Positions 1-10,999 of a stretch of DNA of 64,000 nt are shown piece after piece. This stretch comes from Lunularia cruciata. Taxonomy: Eukaryota > Streptophyta > Marchantiopsida > Lunulariales > Lunulariaceae. Position 1 is the stretch's first letter. Each line of letters begins with the position of its first letter. Both the position numbers and the translations under genes were made by a program. The DNA lies in contig OX419755.1 in assembly GCA_948567375.1 (NCBI GenBank), forward strand, positions 38,011,001 through 38,075,000, written 5' to 3'. The notes beneath the pieces are model-generated. The model searched no databases, had not been told where the DNA came from, and saw nothing but the letters and a program-made list of their open reading frames with translations.

Positions 1-3000
1 AAAAGATCCGGCCGGAGAGGCTGGAACGTAATCACCGTTTGCTCATACCTATCTTCCTGAACTTCACAAAGTAGAAATGCATTTCACCTAGAACATACAA
101 TCTATCAGACATGTAACTTAAATTTGACTAGAAATTTGTACCTTCAATTGACTGTCCAAGGCATCTCTGTCGTTCTGCATCATTACACCTGGTATCTCTG
201 TCCACCTGCATCATGTGCACACATTATCTAGTAAAGATTCTCTTAGACTTTATAGTTTGCTATATTTTGGCAACGGAATTCATGCAAGAACAGAGAAGGC
301 AGATACATAGGTAAAGTTTGGGAACGAACCCTGACTCGTCGGCTTTGAAGTGGAGATATGCCCACTCCCAGCTGGACTCATAATACAAAGTGACCATGTT
401 CTTAGTCTCCCGGTCACCTTTCTCTCCAAAATCTGTGCAGGCAAGATCAGTTTAGAACGTGCTATACTTATTCACTTACTCTATCGCATTCACCATCGCT
501 GATAGACGGCAAATAATCGTATGCGAATCTCCAGTAGAGATTTGCTTCAATTTTAAGCAGTGCCAGGGTACATTAGAGAAAGTATGAACGGTAATAGTAA
601 CGTATTACCCCCCAAAGATGTCAGTGTGTCGTTCCCTGATGCATCTACATCCTTCCTCCCCGCGAATCGGTCAGTCTGCAGCAACTTGTAAGGGGCAGTC
701 TGCATCTTCTCATTCTCCTTCTTAATCAGTTGTGCCATTGCAGCAAAAAACTTCCCAAGCGCAGAAGTTTTTTCACCTGATAGGAAAGCGCACTGCAAAT
801 TTTCCACTTCTCTTTCAACACTAACAAGACTGGACTTCATACCTCTTACTTCTGCTTCTGCCAATTCGGCTTTTTCTTCTGCTGCCTTTCTCGTAAGCTC
901 AAGTGCTTTATTCTCATCTTGTAGTTTGGACATTTCCCTTGCAAGACTTATTGCCTGTGCGTCACTCTTTTCCCTAGCGCGTGCAGATTGCACCATGTGA
1001 GATATAAGTATTCTAACTGTTGCAAGTGTTTCCTTCTTATTCTTCAACCTAAGGATTTGAGCTTCTTCTTCACCATCTCGAATTCTGGTCAGTTCTTCCT
1101 CCAAAACCTTCACTTTTTGCTGTGCCTCAATCAATTGTGCCCGTTCAGAGGCCCTTTTTTTTTCAACGCCTTGTAGCCTTTGCTTGACACTCTCCAGCTC
1201 CATTTCAAGACTTTCCCTTACCATATCCCATTCTCTTTGTTGTTGGACTAGCAAAATTTCCTTCTTCTCGAGTTCAAGACTGAGACTCATAGCTCGCTGG
1301 TGAACCTTTTCCAGTTCTTTTTCCACCTCCGCTACAGCATAAGAGACGGCTGACTCCATCTCTTCGATAGAAACTCTTCGTGCAACATCACCGGTGAGCT
1401 CCCGAACCTTCACAGCAGTAGCGAACACACCAACTCGCTTCTATGATCAGAGTAGCTTTTCACCACGAAATCATAGATTTTCTTAGTGCATCTTCTTATC
1501 TGCATCCGTTCATTCACCATGTTCACTTGAACTAGAGTCAGTGAAAGTGCAATATCAAGCGCAATCCTAATTTTATAACCTCAAGACTCAATACAACCTT
1601 CAATCCTCGAGCACGCCAAGTGTGCACTGGAACCTTGCACCTCGCGAGAATAAACCGTCATAACTTACCCGTTGCACTAGTTTCTCCTGATCTGCAAGCA
1701 TCTGATTCTTGACAGCTTCCAGCATAGCCTCTTTCTCCCGGACTTCACTGGTTACTTGGAGAACCTTGACGCGTGCATCAGTCAAGGAAGTCCGTATTCT
1801 TCTCACCTTCGAAACCCAAGCAATTTTCAGATCTTTATAATGAACCATGAACGCATCTTTCGACTAGTTTCAACTTTCGGATCTCTCCTAAGTATTCGAT
1901 GTTTTATCATACCATTTGGTCGTGCACGTCCAAAGGGATGCTCTTGGGCATATCCCTTTCCAGTTGTTGAAGCCTATTTTCTGCCATATCAGCTCTTACA
2001 GAAACTTGCTTCAACTCTAAGATTTCTTCTCTCATCCTGGCTACATTGTTCTTCAAACTCTCCGTCTCTGTAGATCTCACTACAGCTTCCACTTTCGCTA
2101 TTAAAGTTGAATCTGACGCACCTGCACCACTACCAGGATAAACAGAAGAAATTATTTCGTCACAAAGAGACATCCCCGCTGCTTTTGACCGAGACCCCAT
2201 AAGAAGCAACTCAGGGAAGCTAAGTATGTTATCGAATAAGAGAAGTAATGCTAGCTCCTGATATCCGTCATGAACTTGAAACATGGAGATGTCAGCCTTA
2301 CCTGGAGATGTTTTCCTGCACGTTGTCGTCGTTAGAGTTGCTTCCCAGGGACTCGTTCTCCACGGGCTTTTTCTCTTCTGTGACTTGTCTCTGAGTAGAG
2401 AGGCAGCCACCACAGGCGACCAAGGCTACTTTCTCAATACTAAATAAAATTGCTTCAACTGCGTTCTCAGCGCAGTTTACATTGTCAAATACTACTTTAG
2501 AGTTATCTAAATTTCTCATTGAATCACACGAACAGATATCAAAGACAGCTTCTTCTCAGGACAATGAGAACAAAGAATCCGCAATTCAAAAATTTCAGTG
2601 GTGTTGTCCTGACCTCACACTATCCTCTTTCCTCGACTATATCAAGTCCCCTTCCACAAGTAGTGCGAAGTAGCATGAACTATCTCTAAAATGAGAATTC
2701 CTTTCTCATTTTGTGGCACTGGTTAATGGTTGTTAACCCATGGGTACGGTCCCAAAGAATATAATAAAATCACAAGAAGTGTTGAATCGGCTTCTAGTTT
2801 GTTTACTATCTTGCTTAAAAATTTGTTCCTCTTGAGCCCAGCTCTGGCAGACCTTAAGTCCAGGGCTTTACCTTCTCAGCTGCTTGACTCTCATTCTCTG
2901 CTGCTGGTAGAACAGTGCGAGTTATAATACCAGAAGTTGCTTTTACTGCACTATCGAGTCTCTTTCCAGCAAGCTGCAAAAAAATTAATCTCCATGAGGA

Positions 3001-4801
3001 GAAAAGATGTTAAGGAAAGGATCCGTATGGTTCGTCTTGACTTGGATATACAATTGATTCTTCCATTAGAAACCGCTTGTGCAACTATTTGCGTTCCCGC
3101 TACTGCTGACTGCTAACATGAGTGCATGACATGACTGCTCACACTAACCTGCTCCATTACTCGTCTCTCTATCTCTGCCCGAAAGGCTGCCAACGGAGAA
3201 GAACCCTGGCAAAGATTTTATTCAATCAATAACAACGTCAGTAAACCTGCGCCAGTGAAAGACGAGGTGCTATAGAAGGAATGTAGATTCTACCGATACC
3301 TAGTGATAGCTTTAAAATATAGCTGCGGTTTGCTTTGAAAATCTCCCCTAGATGCCATGCACAGATATGTATTATCATCATAAAGCTATAATAATAATTT
3401 TGTCGATAAAAGTAACATTCAATAACAAGAGCGAATGTTCACTAGCAAAACGTGGCATTTGCAATTACAGAACTCTTCTATAAAATGGCATTACATAAGC
3501 GTAGTCTTTCTATAGTCCAACCTGACTGGCTGGCGATGTCATAACGTAATTCGAAGAAACTTTCATTGGATTTAAAGCACTTTCCCGTATCAGTGACTGA
3601 AATACAGATGCTTTGGGTTTTACAGCTTCCAGCTCGACATTCTTGGCAGGATCAAGCTTGGGATCACCATGCGTGTCCGGCATCCCATCGTCAGTGCCGA
3701 TTTTTGTAGGGGCAGGACCTGCCTGCATTGCAAGACGAACAATGTTCTCTAGAGAGCCATGTTCTCTCTGCAAAGCCTGAATCACATGTGTTAACACAGT
3801 CCTCGTTTAGTCAGACTTTTAGAAAACTCGGTAATGTCCATGAGATTCATTCTAGTGACTTTTGCAGCTTTTGATTCTTTTGATTCAATATCGACATCAA
3901 ACTGCGTTCCAATTTTCAATCCATAGAGAAAGTCAAGTAAGAGATGGTGGCATGAAAAGAATTTGCAAGACAGTGTACCTACCAAAATATGATTTCACAT
4001 GAGTAACAATGTGAACGTCTCACAAGACGAGTTTGCTAAAAGTTGGTGTGAAATTTATCATTCTGACATAGCATTAATGAGGTGGAAATGCTCGAAAGCA
4101 CAAATCTCCAATTCCTTCCATTTCATTTAAAGAGGAGAACATTTAAAACTATGACACATTCAGATGGTCGATGCAAGTCGGTAAGTCGCAGAGCAAGGAC
4201 TGCGTGTGAGGAGTCTCCTCCTAGCCCGGAAATGTGACAAACTGTGGAAATTCAGAATTACTTCAATAGAAGCTATTAAATTCATTCTAGAAGGAATTGG
4301 TTGGTGAATTACTCTCAAATTTGCAGTAAGCTGATTAGTCACCCCGCGATCAGCTGATTCCTGTATTAGAAGAACACGGTCATAGAGCCTATCCACTCTA
4401 TCTCGCATTTCAGGCCCAATTGCTCTATACCCGGTGCCAATGGCACGTTTCAGCGCAACCAAACTCTCCGCTAGCTCCGCAATCTCCTTCACGGTGGTCT
4501 CTTTATCCTGTGCCCGTGGGTCCACTCCACGTTGTAGACTTGATCGAATTTTTCCATGACGAGTATTACTACGACGCAATGCCAAATTCCCTGAACCTCC
4601 TGTGAATCCACAATTTCCACTCCACGCTCTGCTTCCCCCACGTCCCGACCACGAAGCAACGAGACCATAATTACAATCACAAGAAGCTACTACTCCTTTC
4701 AAATTACTTCTCCCTGCATATCGCTGCTGCTGCCCACTCAAATTCGTCGTCAACCAGCTCTTGTATGCTTGAGAAAGAGGCATGGCTGGAGCTGCAGCCA
4801 T
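1..4801 (-). CDS. Intron-rich nuclear gene: predicted plastid coiled-coil protein with C-terminal CBM25/53-like starch-binding module (3' end outside window)
   Basis: Exons joined by GT-AG sites and matching phase: 4313-4801 (ATG at 4799-4801), 3860-3901 (tentative, weak donor), 3522-3776, 3149-3205, 2872-2973, about 2302-2500 (upstream edge unresolved), 1913-2219, 1669-1806, 609-1407, 330-432, 142-205 and 1-56 (cut by the window). The first ~90 residues are rich in Ala, Ser, Arg and Gly and poor in acidic residues, as in plastid transit peptides. Exons 1669-1806 and 609-1407 encode long heptad-like, Glu/Lys-rich coiled coils. Exons 330-432 and 142-205 join in phase to give MVTLYYESSWEWAYLHF, then GWTEIPGVMMQ. 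This is the aromatic signature of CBM25/CBM53 modules, which bind starch. I infer a stromal, starch- or granule-associated protein. The gene could continue into an enzyme (starch synthase III also pairs coiled coil with CBM53) beyond the left edge. I cannot name an orthologue. Confidence 0.72.
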
Positions 4802-5220
4802 CACCTGGACATCAGCGTTCTACTGTCTCTCTCTCGCCCCCACTTTCGTTCCCTCTCTCATCCCCTCGATCATCTTTCCACCGGCAACGCGTCATACGCT
4901 CCAGTCGCCCGGTTACCGCCGTCGTTTCTCTTTCTCTTCCTTTCTCCGATCCTCATCCAGATACTGTATTATATTAGAAGCAAGAAAGAGATCCTTGTTT
5001 TGTGCCAGGCAAGAATATTGTCATCAGTACGCGGATCCCGGGACTTCGTTGAATTTCGTTCATTGGTCATCCCGGTGGCAGTCACCACACGAAATGAAAT
5101 GCTGTGGGATTAGTATGTGCGTTCAGTTTCCTAGTGGAGATCTTGATATTGTTACTAAAGACATAAATCTCTTTGCTCACCCGCTTGCGCTCATAGGAAA
5201 ACTTTGTAGTGTAAGGTAAT
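4802..5220 (-). promoter_or_regulatory. Probable 5' leader and promoter of the coiled-coil/CBM gene
   Basis: This is the stretch immediately upstream of the ATG at 4801. It is richer in C and T on the plus strand (CTCTCTCTCG-like runs near 4830-4960), which is GA-rich on the coding strand, as in many plant leaders. It contrasts with the AT-rich repeats to its right. No clear TATA box is visible. The plus-strand reading frames here look like chance open frames. Confidence 0.3.
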
Positions 5221-6520
5221 TTGTTCCTTTCCTAATGTATATATATATATATAGTCTACATTCGAACGTAAAAAGGAGAAAGGAAGACCTCTCAGAAAAA
5301 ATGAAGGATGGGAAGATCCCATTCTTAGAGATGAAAAAGGTAAAATGGGCTAATTCCCAATAGAGTCTATATGAGAAAATTGCACCTAAGATATTAGAGC
5401 TATGTAAGTCGTGTGGTCTACAAAAAACTGGAGCATCCGAAGAAGCATCACCTAGTGTGATTGATCTCCTATGGATTGCACCAGCCACTGCACTTTGTAG
5501 AGCAATGAACACATGTTATCTAAAATATGCTACAAAGTATGAGAGTGAGAGTGGTACCCCTTGGTGCTTAACATGATAAGCTCTCGTGCACTCACTGACA
5601 AATATGTCGAACATCATGTCCATCGCTCCATATAACTCCAAGGCTAGAGGAACAAAGAGGTGACCTCGCTGCATGCCCCTATACTTGGAGACCTTATGAC
5701 CTGCGATTGTGCTCACCGCCCGTCCAGGGGTGGGTAATCACTCCCTCCGAAATTATATCTCATGTAGGGTCGGTAACCACGACATCCGCTATTATCACCT
5801 TATCATCTCCGACCTAGCTATCTTCTGTCCTCCAAAAGGACATCATGTCATATGGACCGCTATTGCATCTAGTGTAGAACCACACTCACAAGTGAATAAT
5901 GAAGATGTAGATGGGTGGATCAAACTTAGGCAAAACCTCATCATTGTAGAGAAAGTAGTTGATGCGAGTCCAAATGCCCTAATGCACGATAAAGCTAGGA
6001 TCCAAGAGCTTACACCCTTGCCGGAGCAAGAGCAAAGATGTGCTCTAGTAGCTTGAGGAATGGACAAGTCAATTAAGAGAGAATGTAGCATATGCTCACA
6101 CTCTCACTCCATCAAGGAAGATATAAACCTCTAGTCCAATCTGACAATAGTGAAGCAAAAGATGGAAAGTCCTTTTGTGCCCATGGGGATAGACTATCTC
6201 TTGTTTGCTGTAACAACATATGGAGAGAAAAGGATCCCCCTTTCACCTCTATCACAAAAGTCTCCAAGACCCGCCTATCAACAACCACAAAATGAGAAGA
6301 AAGTAAGGGTGCTGAGAGAGCACAACTACACAATAATGCTATAGGTGTAGTCTACTCCATAGATAGCAAGCCAACCCCTCCACACAAGATTGGCAGAGCC
6401 GTCTGTCCACATGCCAAATCCACCATCACACACTCAAATGTCCCTCGTCTAATAATATCACCAAAGACTCCCATAATCCTCCTATCAAAGGCTCTTAAAC
6501 ATGATAGGAAAGACGATGAT

Positions 6521-6932
6521 TGTAAAAGACCAAGACCGAGGAGAGAAATAGGAGAATGGAAACTCACATTGGGACACTTGAATGAGTGAAAACTCCAAAT
6601 GTCTAGCATGAGCTTTGGCTTTGGTATTTATAGGTAGTATTCAAAGCCCTTGAGAAGCTTCTCAAGAAGCTTCCTCAAGCCACTTTCTTAGAGTGCAAGC
6701 CAAGTTAACCAAGAAGTTTCTCAAGAAGCTTCTTTCTAGAAGCCGTCTACTTGGCGTGCAAGCTAAGCTAGTTGGAAGCTTCTAGACGCTACTTCCTTGA
6801 GGTGCAAGCTAAGCTAGCTAGGAAGCTTCCCAAGAAGCTTCCTTGATACTTCCAAAATATTCTAGACTAATTTTTCTTATTTGCTACTTCATTAGCCCTA
6901 CTAACTTTGTCGCTAAACTCCATATTGTTACA
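6521..6932 (-). repeat. Solo LTR of the heat-shock-like chromovirus family, inserted in the non-LTR element
   Basis: This is a 412-bp copy of the LTR seen at 42247-42669 and 47466-47888, in reverse orientation. It starts with TGTAAAAGAC and ends with ATTGTTACA. Flanking 5-mers are ATGAT (6516-6520) and AGGAT (6933-6937), a target duplication with one mismatch. There is no primer site, tract or coding region beside it, so it is a solo LTR left by recombination between the two ends of a full element. It separates the RT part from the C-terminal part of the non-LTR element. Confidence 0.85.
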
Positions 6933-7005
6933 AGGATGGAGGAACTATATGGATGAGGTAGGATGGTCGACGAGCAATACAAGAGGAAAGTATACCAAAT
7001 GCCAC

Positions 7006-7509
7006 CTATGGATCTCCTAGTAATGGAAGGTCATCCACATGGAGAACATCCTCTGCAAGGGCAACATTTAAGAAGCTTGTGACAAAATCCTTAGATTCTA
7101 TTGGCACTCCAATAACACATAATTCATCTGTAGATGTGATACATCCCTTTAGAAGCTCAAGGTGGGAAGGAATACCTAAAGAGGACCATGCCATACACTT
7201 TTACACCTTGACTCTCAAGCCTACTAGATGTAGCTCGTGGTCAAAGGCCTACCTAATCTGATCTAAAGGACCCATGATTTGTATATCATCTACCAAAGAG
7301 TGAAATACACAACCTAGCATGGCCAAAGTAGTAGATAGGAGAGCTCTAAAGTGAGCCATGGCAAATAAGGTTCCCCTTAAAGGATCTCCCTGATGTGTAC
7401 TCATAATTGACTCCAGGATGGTGACTCCCTCTTTAGAACCACCGTGTTGGTAATAAAGAGAAGCAAGAACGCCATAAAAAGATTGCACAAAAGGAATAAG
7501 ACTTGCCAA
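7006..7509 (-). pseudogene. Reverse transcriptase core of the 5.3-8.8 kb non-LTR element
   Basis: Two adjacent minus-strand frames form the RT core. The upstream part (7249-7509) has THQGDPLRGTLFAMAHFRAL, then CVFHSLVDDIQIMGP, where the usual ADD/YADD catalytic triad reads VDD; both aspartates remain. The second part (7006-7194) has ELCVIGVPIESKDFVTSFL and DVLHVDDLPLLGDP, typical of the segment after the RT palm in this family. A stop and frame change separate the two parts, so no full enzyme can be made. The same motifs recur in a diverged copy near 15.9-16.3 kb on the plus strand. Confidence 0.65.
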
Positions 7510-8830
7510 GGATGCACCACCCTCCCTAAGCTCTCTAAAGATGGATGTCTATGAGATACTATTAAAATCATTCTCAACATCTACATGTAGAACGACACAC
7601 TCTAGATAGATATCTAGGAGTGCCCTAATGCTTAGAGATATAGCCTCACATCCTCCAGGTGTAGCTACTCCAAATTGATGTGGACTAATGTGCTATCAAA
7701 AGTGAGAACAATGTTGAAGGATAACAAATGATAGACCAAACACAAAAATATCTCTTTAATAGCAATTGGTCTAATGCCCCCATGTCCTTCTCCATCACGA
7801 GAAGTCAACTAGCACCTAACACACGACTAACAGACATAGGAATGTCTCCTCTCGCTATTGTTGCAGTCACCTAAAACAACTTGGTAAAACCACTCGAAGG
7901 ATCATCTATTGGAAAGAAATCTCTAAGATGCTCATAAACCATCCTTGATAAGCCTCTTGAGGAAAAGAAAGAGATAGTGCACAATGCTTGTGCAAAAAGA
8001 GACCTATCAAGACATAAAGGCTACTTAGGCTGATAATCTAAGACCTCTAGTGGTAGTCCCTCTATTGCTATAGGATGTAGTGAGCATAAGGAAGAGATAG
8101 TCTCATCAGTAGAACTCGCTATAAACAAAGGATGTAGCGCTTGTGTTGCTTTAATAAACTCTCCCATTTGACCCAATGTCCTACATTATCGTAATCAAAT
8201 GGACTTTATGGTATCTTATGGTGAAACTTGTCTACTAAACTGTGTAGCCCTAACAGACTCCTTCTGAAGGGCCATCCAATCCCCTGTTCAAAAATGACAA
8301 AATCTAGCAGCCACGTCTCTATCTCTTGCATGTTCCCCTTTAGCATAACAAAGACACCATCAAGGAAGTAAGAGGAATAAGAACCATGCTAACCCGTCCA
8401 AGGAATCATGTGCCAGATGATCAAGTGGTAGGTTAAAAGCTTGTCTAGCCTCATCATGGAGTGTGCGGAGTAGCCTATGGAATAGCTGTGGACATGGAAA
8501 ACTAGTCTCAAGTAACCCCAAAATGCAACCTGTTGGAGAATCGAGTCGTGGGAGCTAACCACTCCCACGACTTGATTTGTATCCTTGGAACGATCAACAA
8601 CAAAATAGAAGAAGCGTGAGTAATCTTGAATGTCACTATCATCAATGTGGCTGCTCACCTCACGTGTGCATCCCAAGTGGTCCAATCATAGACCTTGTGC
8701 ATCCTTCCCACATGGGTCTTTACCCCTTGCAAGTTAAAGCGTACTTGACACACTGGGCATGGTGTATCCCGAGCCACTCCAAGCGGCCCCACATGGGAAG
8801 ATGTAGCTATGGCTAGTACAAGAATAATGA

Positions 8831-10572
8831 TAATAATACATGATGGTCCTCTCTATATCTCCCCATACCTACAAAACCACAACCACTCACATCCCAACTG
8901 ACGTAAGAAAATACAATCTTTCTAAACCTAAAAAACTATAAACTCTCATAACTTTTAATTTTCATCTCTAAAATTTTAAAACTAAATTCTCATGGAACTT
9001 AATCATGAAAACCAATAGATTAGAAATAAAAATTCTCAACCAATCACTCTCAATGTGTAATGATCACTCTAAACCCTATAAACCCTAAAAACCTTCTAAA
9101 TTGTTACTCCATTCTCCATGGTCTTCAATCTAGTTACCAAAGGAACTGAAATCAAAAAACGAACAAAATAAACTATTCATTCTGAATGCTATGTGCAAGA
9201 GTGCACTCAGCAAGTATAGATCTTTCATCCCAAACCTCGCCTTCTCCTCTCCCATCTCCACACTCTCCCAATAAATAGATATATCCAAAACTACATCTCT
9301 CCCGAATATATTAATCTCTATCACTTAAAATAGATCGGTGTATCAAAGTGATTTGTTAGCGGGTTATAAGTTTCTACGGTTCTGCTTCAAACGGCAAAAG
9401 CACCTTGATATATTAAGGAGTGGAAACAATGTGGATTGTTCTAGGCTCTAAGCACAACGTTTTAATGCCGATGATTCGTATTTTCTGTAATTAATCATCA
9501 ATAGAAATTGAGAATCTCAAATTTTAATCACGAACTGAGGGATATGAGGTTCCTCAAAGATCCCGCTGTAGTTCTTTCTAACTTTTTAAGCACATGATTG
9601 GGTTCACTCTAAATATCTTACTCTAGAATTTATCTCCAAAATTGAGCGTATGAATATTTCCAAATATATTTATGGGGTGGCTCTAACTGGTGCTGCGAGA
9701 GTGTATTTGTTTTAACATTTAATGGAATATGCTCTTTAGTTTCTTGAAAAAACTTCTCATGTCAAAGAGAGGAGAAATAACTTAATAAGAGAGGTCACTA
9801 AAAGTATATTTAAAATGTTACTTTCCTTACACTTAGTATCGGGCATATACTTAGATAATCGGGAATGGTAAAAAATCTAGATAATGATCACATGAAAAAT
9901 TTTGTGCAGCAAGTGTCCCGAAACTGCAAATTTCCCACAATAATCCATTAGCAAACTTAAAATCCGCAAATAAATTTTCTACTACAAAATCTTCTTACAA
10001 GATGTGTGCCGGAATCCAAACTTTAAGATGCGCAATAAAGTTCAACACTGTGATATTCCGCTTGGATGAAGGAACTTGGGAACTTGCTCGTTTATAATCA
10101 TAATATCCTTCATAATCCCCAAGGACTTGATTTGAATAAAGTGACGTGGAATGGACTCACTTACATCAACCAATTAGGCCAGATAAGTACAGATATCCAG
10201 CCATAAAGAATATATCCAAAGTGCAAAGTTAGAGAAAATATCATATAAGTAAAATAGTGATACCTTTTCATATTAGTACGTTTGCATACTTTTTCCTCTG
10301 CGAATTGGAGCTTTATGAAGTAAATTGCAATTATTAAAATCTTTGCATTCACCACATTAAAACAAACAAATTTTCGGAAGATTTTCGGAAAATATAAGCT
10401 TTTGGCATGCATCATATGTTCATCACCATAGTCACACTCTTACACAAAACCAAAGTGAGGAGTGGAAGCTATGGAGATGCTTCCAATGTTTCTTCTCCAA
10501 TCTCTCTTCTGATGAATAAAACTGATTGTCTGTCAAACTATTTAACCTGAACTAAACCTAAACTATTTAACG
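8831..10572. other. AT-rich spacer, no gene recognised
   Basis: Low-complexity AT-rich DNA with many short frames, none resembling a protein family I know. The edges are set by repeats on both sides. It may hold unrecognisable old repeats. Confidence 0.4.
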
Positions 10573-10999
10573 CATGCAACGAGGTCACCTCTTTGTTCCT
10601 CTAGCCTTGGAGTTATATGGAGTGATGGACACAGCGTTTGACACATTTGTCAGAGAGTGCACGAGAGCTTATCATGTTAGGCGTCAGGAGTACCACTCTC
10701 ACTCTAATACTTTGTAGCATATTTTAGACAGAGTGTGTCCATTGCTCTACAAAGGGCAGTGGTTGGTGCAATCCATAGGATAGCAACCACATTAGGTGAT
10801 GTTTCTTTGGATACTCCAATTGTGTGTAGACCGTACGACTTGCATAGTTCGGATATCTTAGGTGCGGTAGGGCAGATTTCTCATATAGACTCTATTGGAG
10901 CTTAGTCTTGTTTTACCTTTTTTGTCTCTCCCTTGTACGGCTTGATAGGGTCTTCCCATCCTTCTTTTCTCTACCCGGTCTCCTTCTTTCTCCTTTAAC
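10573..10999 (+). mobile_element. 5'-truncated 3' end of a non-LTR element
   Basis: About 425 bp match the reverse complement of 5266-5690. The shared block includes the plus-strand coding of RGHLFVPLALELYG and the ALQRAVVGAIHR block near 10740-10790, followed by a common 3' untranslated end at CTTTCTCCTTTAAC. Only the 3' end is present, the usual result of incomplete target-primed reverse transcription. It lies in inverted orientation about 5 kb from the longer copy. I see no clear target duplication. Confidence 0.7.

Larger units (their letters stand above)
5266..8830 (-). mobile_element. Decayed non-LTR retrotransposon: C2H2 finger, reverse transcriptase, restriction-like C-terminal domain
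   Basis: Read on the minus strand from 8830 down. Near 8700-8790 a frame gives a finger of the form CPVCQVRFNLQGVKTHVGRMH (Cx2C...Hx4H). RT motifs follow at 7249-7509 (THQGDPLRGTLFA, then HSLVDDIQIMGP, the YxDD box in altered form), with the RT-distal region at 7006-7194. After a solo-LTR insertion come CECGSTLDAIAVHMT (5843-6091), DVVVTDPT (about 5765-5795) and FVPLALELYG (about 5620-5650). The order finger, RT, Cys-rich knuckle, DVVV/DPT block matches elements with a restriction-like endonuclease (R2-like clades) rather than plant L1 elements with an N-terminal apurinic endonuclease. Several frameshifts and stops make it inactive. The 3' end is set by the matching copy at 10573-10999; the 5' end is approximate. 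Confidence 0.65.

Noticed and set aside
3776-3797. A 21-base intron between two overlapping frames of the host gene
   Set aside because: Far too short for a plant intron. An 83-base intron from a GTCACT donor at 3859 keeps phase, though that donor is weak, so the exon is marked tentative.
4769-5219. Overlapping plus-strand frames upstream of the host gene
   Set aside because: They sit in the pyrimidine-rich leader/promoter of the minus-strand gene, three frames are open at once, and the translations are Ser/Leu/Pro-rich with no domain.
5240-5258. (TA)n microsatellite
   Set aside because: A short simple repeat between the host gene leader and the non-LTR element, with no sign of function.
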